Below, piece after piece: positions 4,746-5,984 of a stretch of DNA of 5,984 bases; position 1 is the stretch's first letter, and each line of letters starts with the position of its first letter. The notes under the pieces are model-generated. The model searched no databases. It saw only the letters and a program-made list of their open reading frames with translations, and had not been told where the DNA came from. The stretch spans positions 1-5,984 of the forward strand of contig JALVEX010000007.1 in NCBI GenBank assembly GCA_027030435.1. Reading direction: 5' to 3'. The position numbers and the translations under genes are program-made. This DNA comes from Paracoccaceae bacterium (lineage in GTDB: Bacteria > Pseudomonadota > Alphaproteobacteria > Rhodobacterales > Rhodobacteraceae).

Positions 4746-5984
4746 ATGAAAGACATCGCCAGAGCCCACGACCGCCTTCTCATCATCGATTTCGGCAGCC
4801 AGGTGACGCAGCTGATCGCGCGCCGCCTGCGCGAGCTCGATACCTATTGCGAGATCCACCCGTTCAACAGGGTGGATGCCGCCTTCCTCGAGGATTTCGC
4901 GCCGAAGGCGGTGATCCTCTCGGGCGGCCCGGCCAGCGTGCTCGATGAAGGCGCGCCGCGCCCGCCAAGGGAAGTCTTTTCCCTCGGCGGGCCGGTGCTC
5001 GGCATCTGCTACGGCCAGCAGGTGATGATGCAGATGCTCGGCGGCAGGGTGGAGAGCGGCCAGGGCACGGCGGAATTCGGCCGCGCCTTCGTGAGCCCCA
5101 CCGAGAAGCGCTCGCCGCTTCTCGAGGGCTGGTTCGAGGAGGGGGCGGAGCAGGTCTGGATGAGCCACGGCGATCACGTGAGCGAGATCGCGCCCGGCTT
5201 CGAGGTCTACGGCACCTCTCCCAACGCCCCCTTCGCCATCATCGGCGATCCCGCGCGCCATTTCTACGCCGTGCAGTTCCACCCCGAGGTGCATCACACC
5301 CCGAAGGGCACGCGGCTTCTGGAGAACTTCATCCGCATCGCCGGCTTCAGTGGCGACTGGACCATGGGCGCCTATCGCGAAGAAGCGATCCGCAAGATCC
5401 GCGAGCAGGTGGGCTCGGCACGGGTGATATGCGGGCTTTCTGGCGGGGTGGACAGTTCGGTGACGGCGGTGCTCCTGCACGAGGCGATCGGCGATCAGCT
5501 GACCTGCGTCTTCGTCGATCACGGGCTCCTGCGCGAGGGCGAGGCGGAGGAGGTCGTGAAGATGTTTCGCGATCACTACAACATCCGCCTCATCCATGCC
5601 GACGAAAGCGAGCTGTTCCTTGGCGAGCTCGAGGGCGTGAGCGATCCCGAAACCAAGCGCAAGATCATCGGCCGGCTGTTCATCGACGTGTTCCAGAAAT
5701 ACGCCAATGAGATCGAGGGCGCGGAATTCCTGGCCCAGGGCACGCTCTACCCCGACGTGATCGAGAGCGTGAGCTTCTCCGGCGGCCCGAGCGCCACCAT
5801 CAAATCGCATCACAACGTGGGCGGCCTGCCAGAAAAGATGGGGCTGAAGCTGGTGGAGCCCCTGCGCGAACTGTTCAAGGACGAGGTGCGGGCCTTGGGC
5901 CGCGAACTGGGCCTGCCCGCAAGCTTCATCGGCCGCCACCCCTTCCCCGGCCCCGGCCTCGCCATCCGCTGCCCCGGCGAGATC
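4746..5984 (+). CDS. guaA: GMP synthase (glutamine-hydrolysing), first 413 residues (runs off the right edge)
   Basis: Cytoplasmic enzyme converting XMP, ATP and glutamine to GMP, AMP, pyrophosphate and glutamate, the last step of de novo guanine nucleotide synthesis. The class I glutamine amidotransferase domain covers about 10-200: DFGSQVTQLIARR at 15-27, oxyanion region LSGGP at 58-62, nucleophile Cys88 in GICYGQQ, and His179 and Glu181 in FHPEV completing the triad. The ATP-pyrophosphatase domain follows, with the P-loop SGGVDSS at 232-238 and HPFPGPGLAIR at 398-408. About 110 C-terminal residues (dimerisation/XMP-binding domain) lie beyond the window. The ATG at 4746 is chosen because homologues begin a few residues before HDRLLIIDFGSQ; no convincing Shine-Dalgarno precedes it. 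An in-frame ATG at 4665 would add 27 non-conserved residues. It is divergent from the MttB-like gene, with which it has no obvious metabolic link. Confidence 0.97.
   Translation, partial: MKDIARAHDRLLIIDFGSQVTQLIARRLRELDTYCEIHPFNRVDAAFLEDFAPKAVILSGGPASVLDEGAPRPPREVFSLGGPVLGICYGQQVMMQMLGGRVESGQGTAEFGRAFVSPTEKRSPLLEGWFEEGAEQVWMSHGDHVSEIAPGFEVYGTSPNAPFAIIGDPARHFYAVQFHPEVHHTPKGTRLLENFIRIAGFSGDWTMGAYREEAIRKIREQVGSARVICGLSGGVDSSVTAVLLHEAIGDQLTCVFVDHGLLREGEAEEVVKMFRDHYNIRLIHADESELFLGELEGVSDPETKRKIIGRLFIDVFQKYANEIEGAEFLAQGTLYPDVIESVSFSGGPSATIKSHHNVGGLPEKMGLKLVEPLRELFKDEVRALGRELGLPASFIGRHPFPGPGLAIRCPGEI

Noticed and set aside
3066..5939. One open minus-strand frame of 957 codons, apparently a large fusion protein.
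   Set aside because: Only 3066-4604 matches a protein family. The remainder is the antisense strand of guaA, kept open by GC-rich codon bias, and its translation is His/Ala/Arg-rich low-complexity sequence. The MttB-like start at 4604 has its own ribosome-binding site.

Overview
The window is about 6 kb of GC-rich bacterial chromosome. It most likely comes from an alphaproteobacterium of the Rhodobacterales (Rhodobacteraceae or Paracoccaceae). The grounds are the wording of the LipA and GuaA proteins, a DUF6456-type regulator next to a small DUF6477-type protein, and a pyrrolysine-free trimethylamine-methyltransferase-like protein, a combination I associate with that group. This assignment is from recalled family knowledge; no search was run.

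Layout, left to right. 1-498 (-) is the N-terminal half of lipoyl synthase (lipA). Across a 127-bp divergent gap lies aquaporin Z (aqpZ, 626-1318, +). A perfect 13-bp hairpin at 1338-1370 separates aqpZ from the convergent gene 1374-2522 (-), a 382-aa helix-turn-helix protein with a C-terminal DUF6456-like domain. A 216-bp divergent gap with a CtrA-box-like sequence leads to a 104-aa DUF6477-like protein (2739-3053, +). Only 12 bp further on is the stop of the convergent MttB-like methyltransferase (3066-4604, -). A 141-bp divergent gap with a perfect 10-bp spaced inverted repeat then leads to GMP synthase (guaA, 4746 to beyond the window end, +).

The genes alternate strand at every step, so no operon is visible. 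Each of the three divergent gaps could hold a shared regulatory region. lipA, guaA and aqpZ are ordinary housekeeping or transport genes. The less understood parts are the two DUF proteins with their shared promoter region, and the orphan methyltransferase with no corrinoid protein or reactivase beside it in the window. I see no mobile element, CRISPR array, tRNA, rRNA or clear defence system. No gap between genes exceeds about 220 bp.
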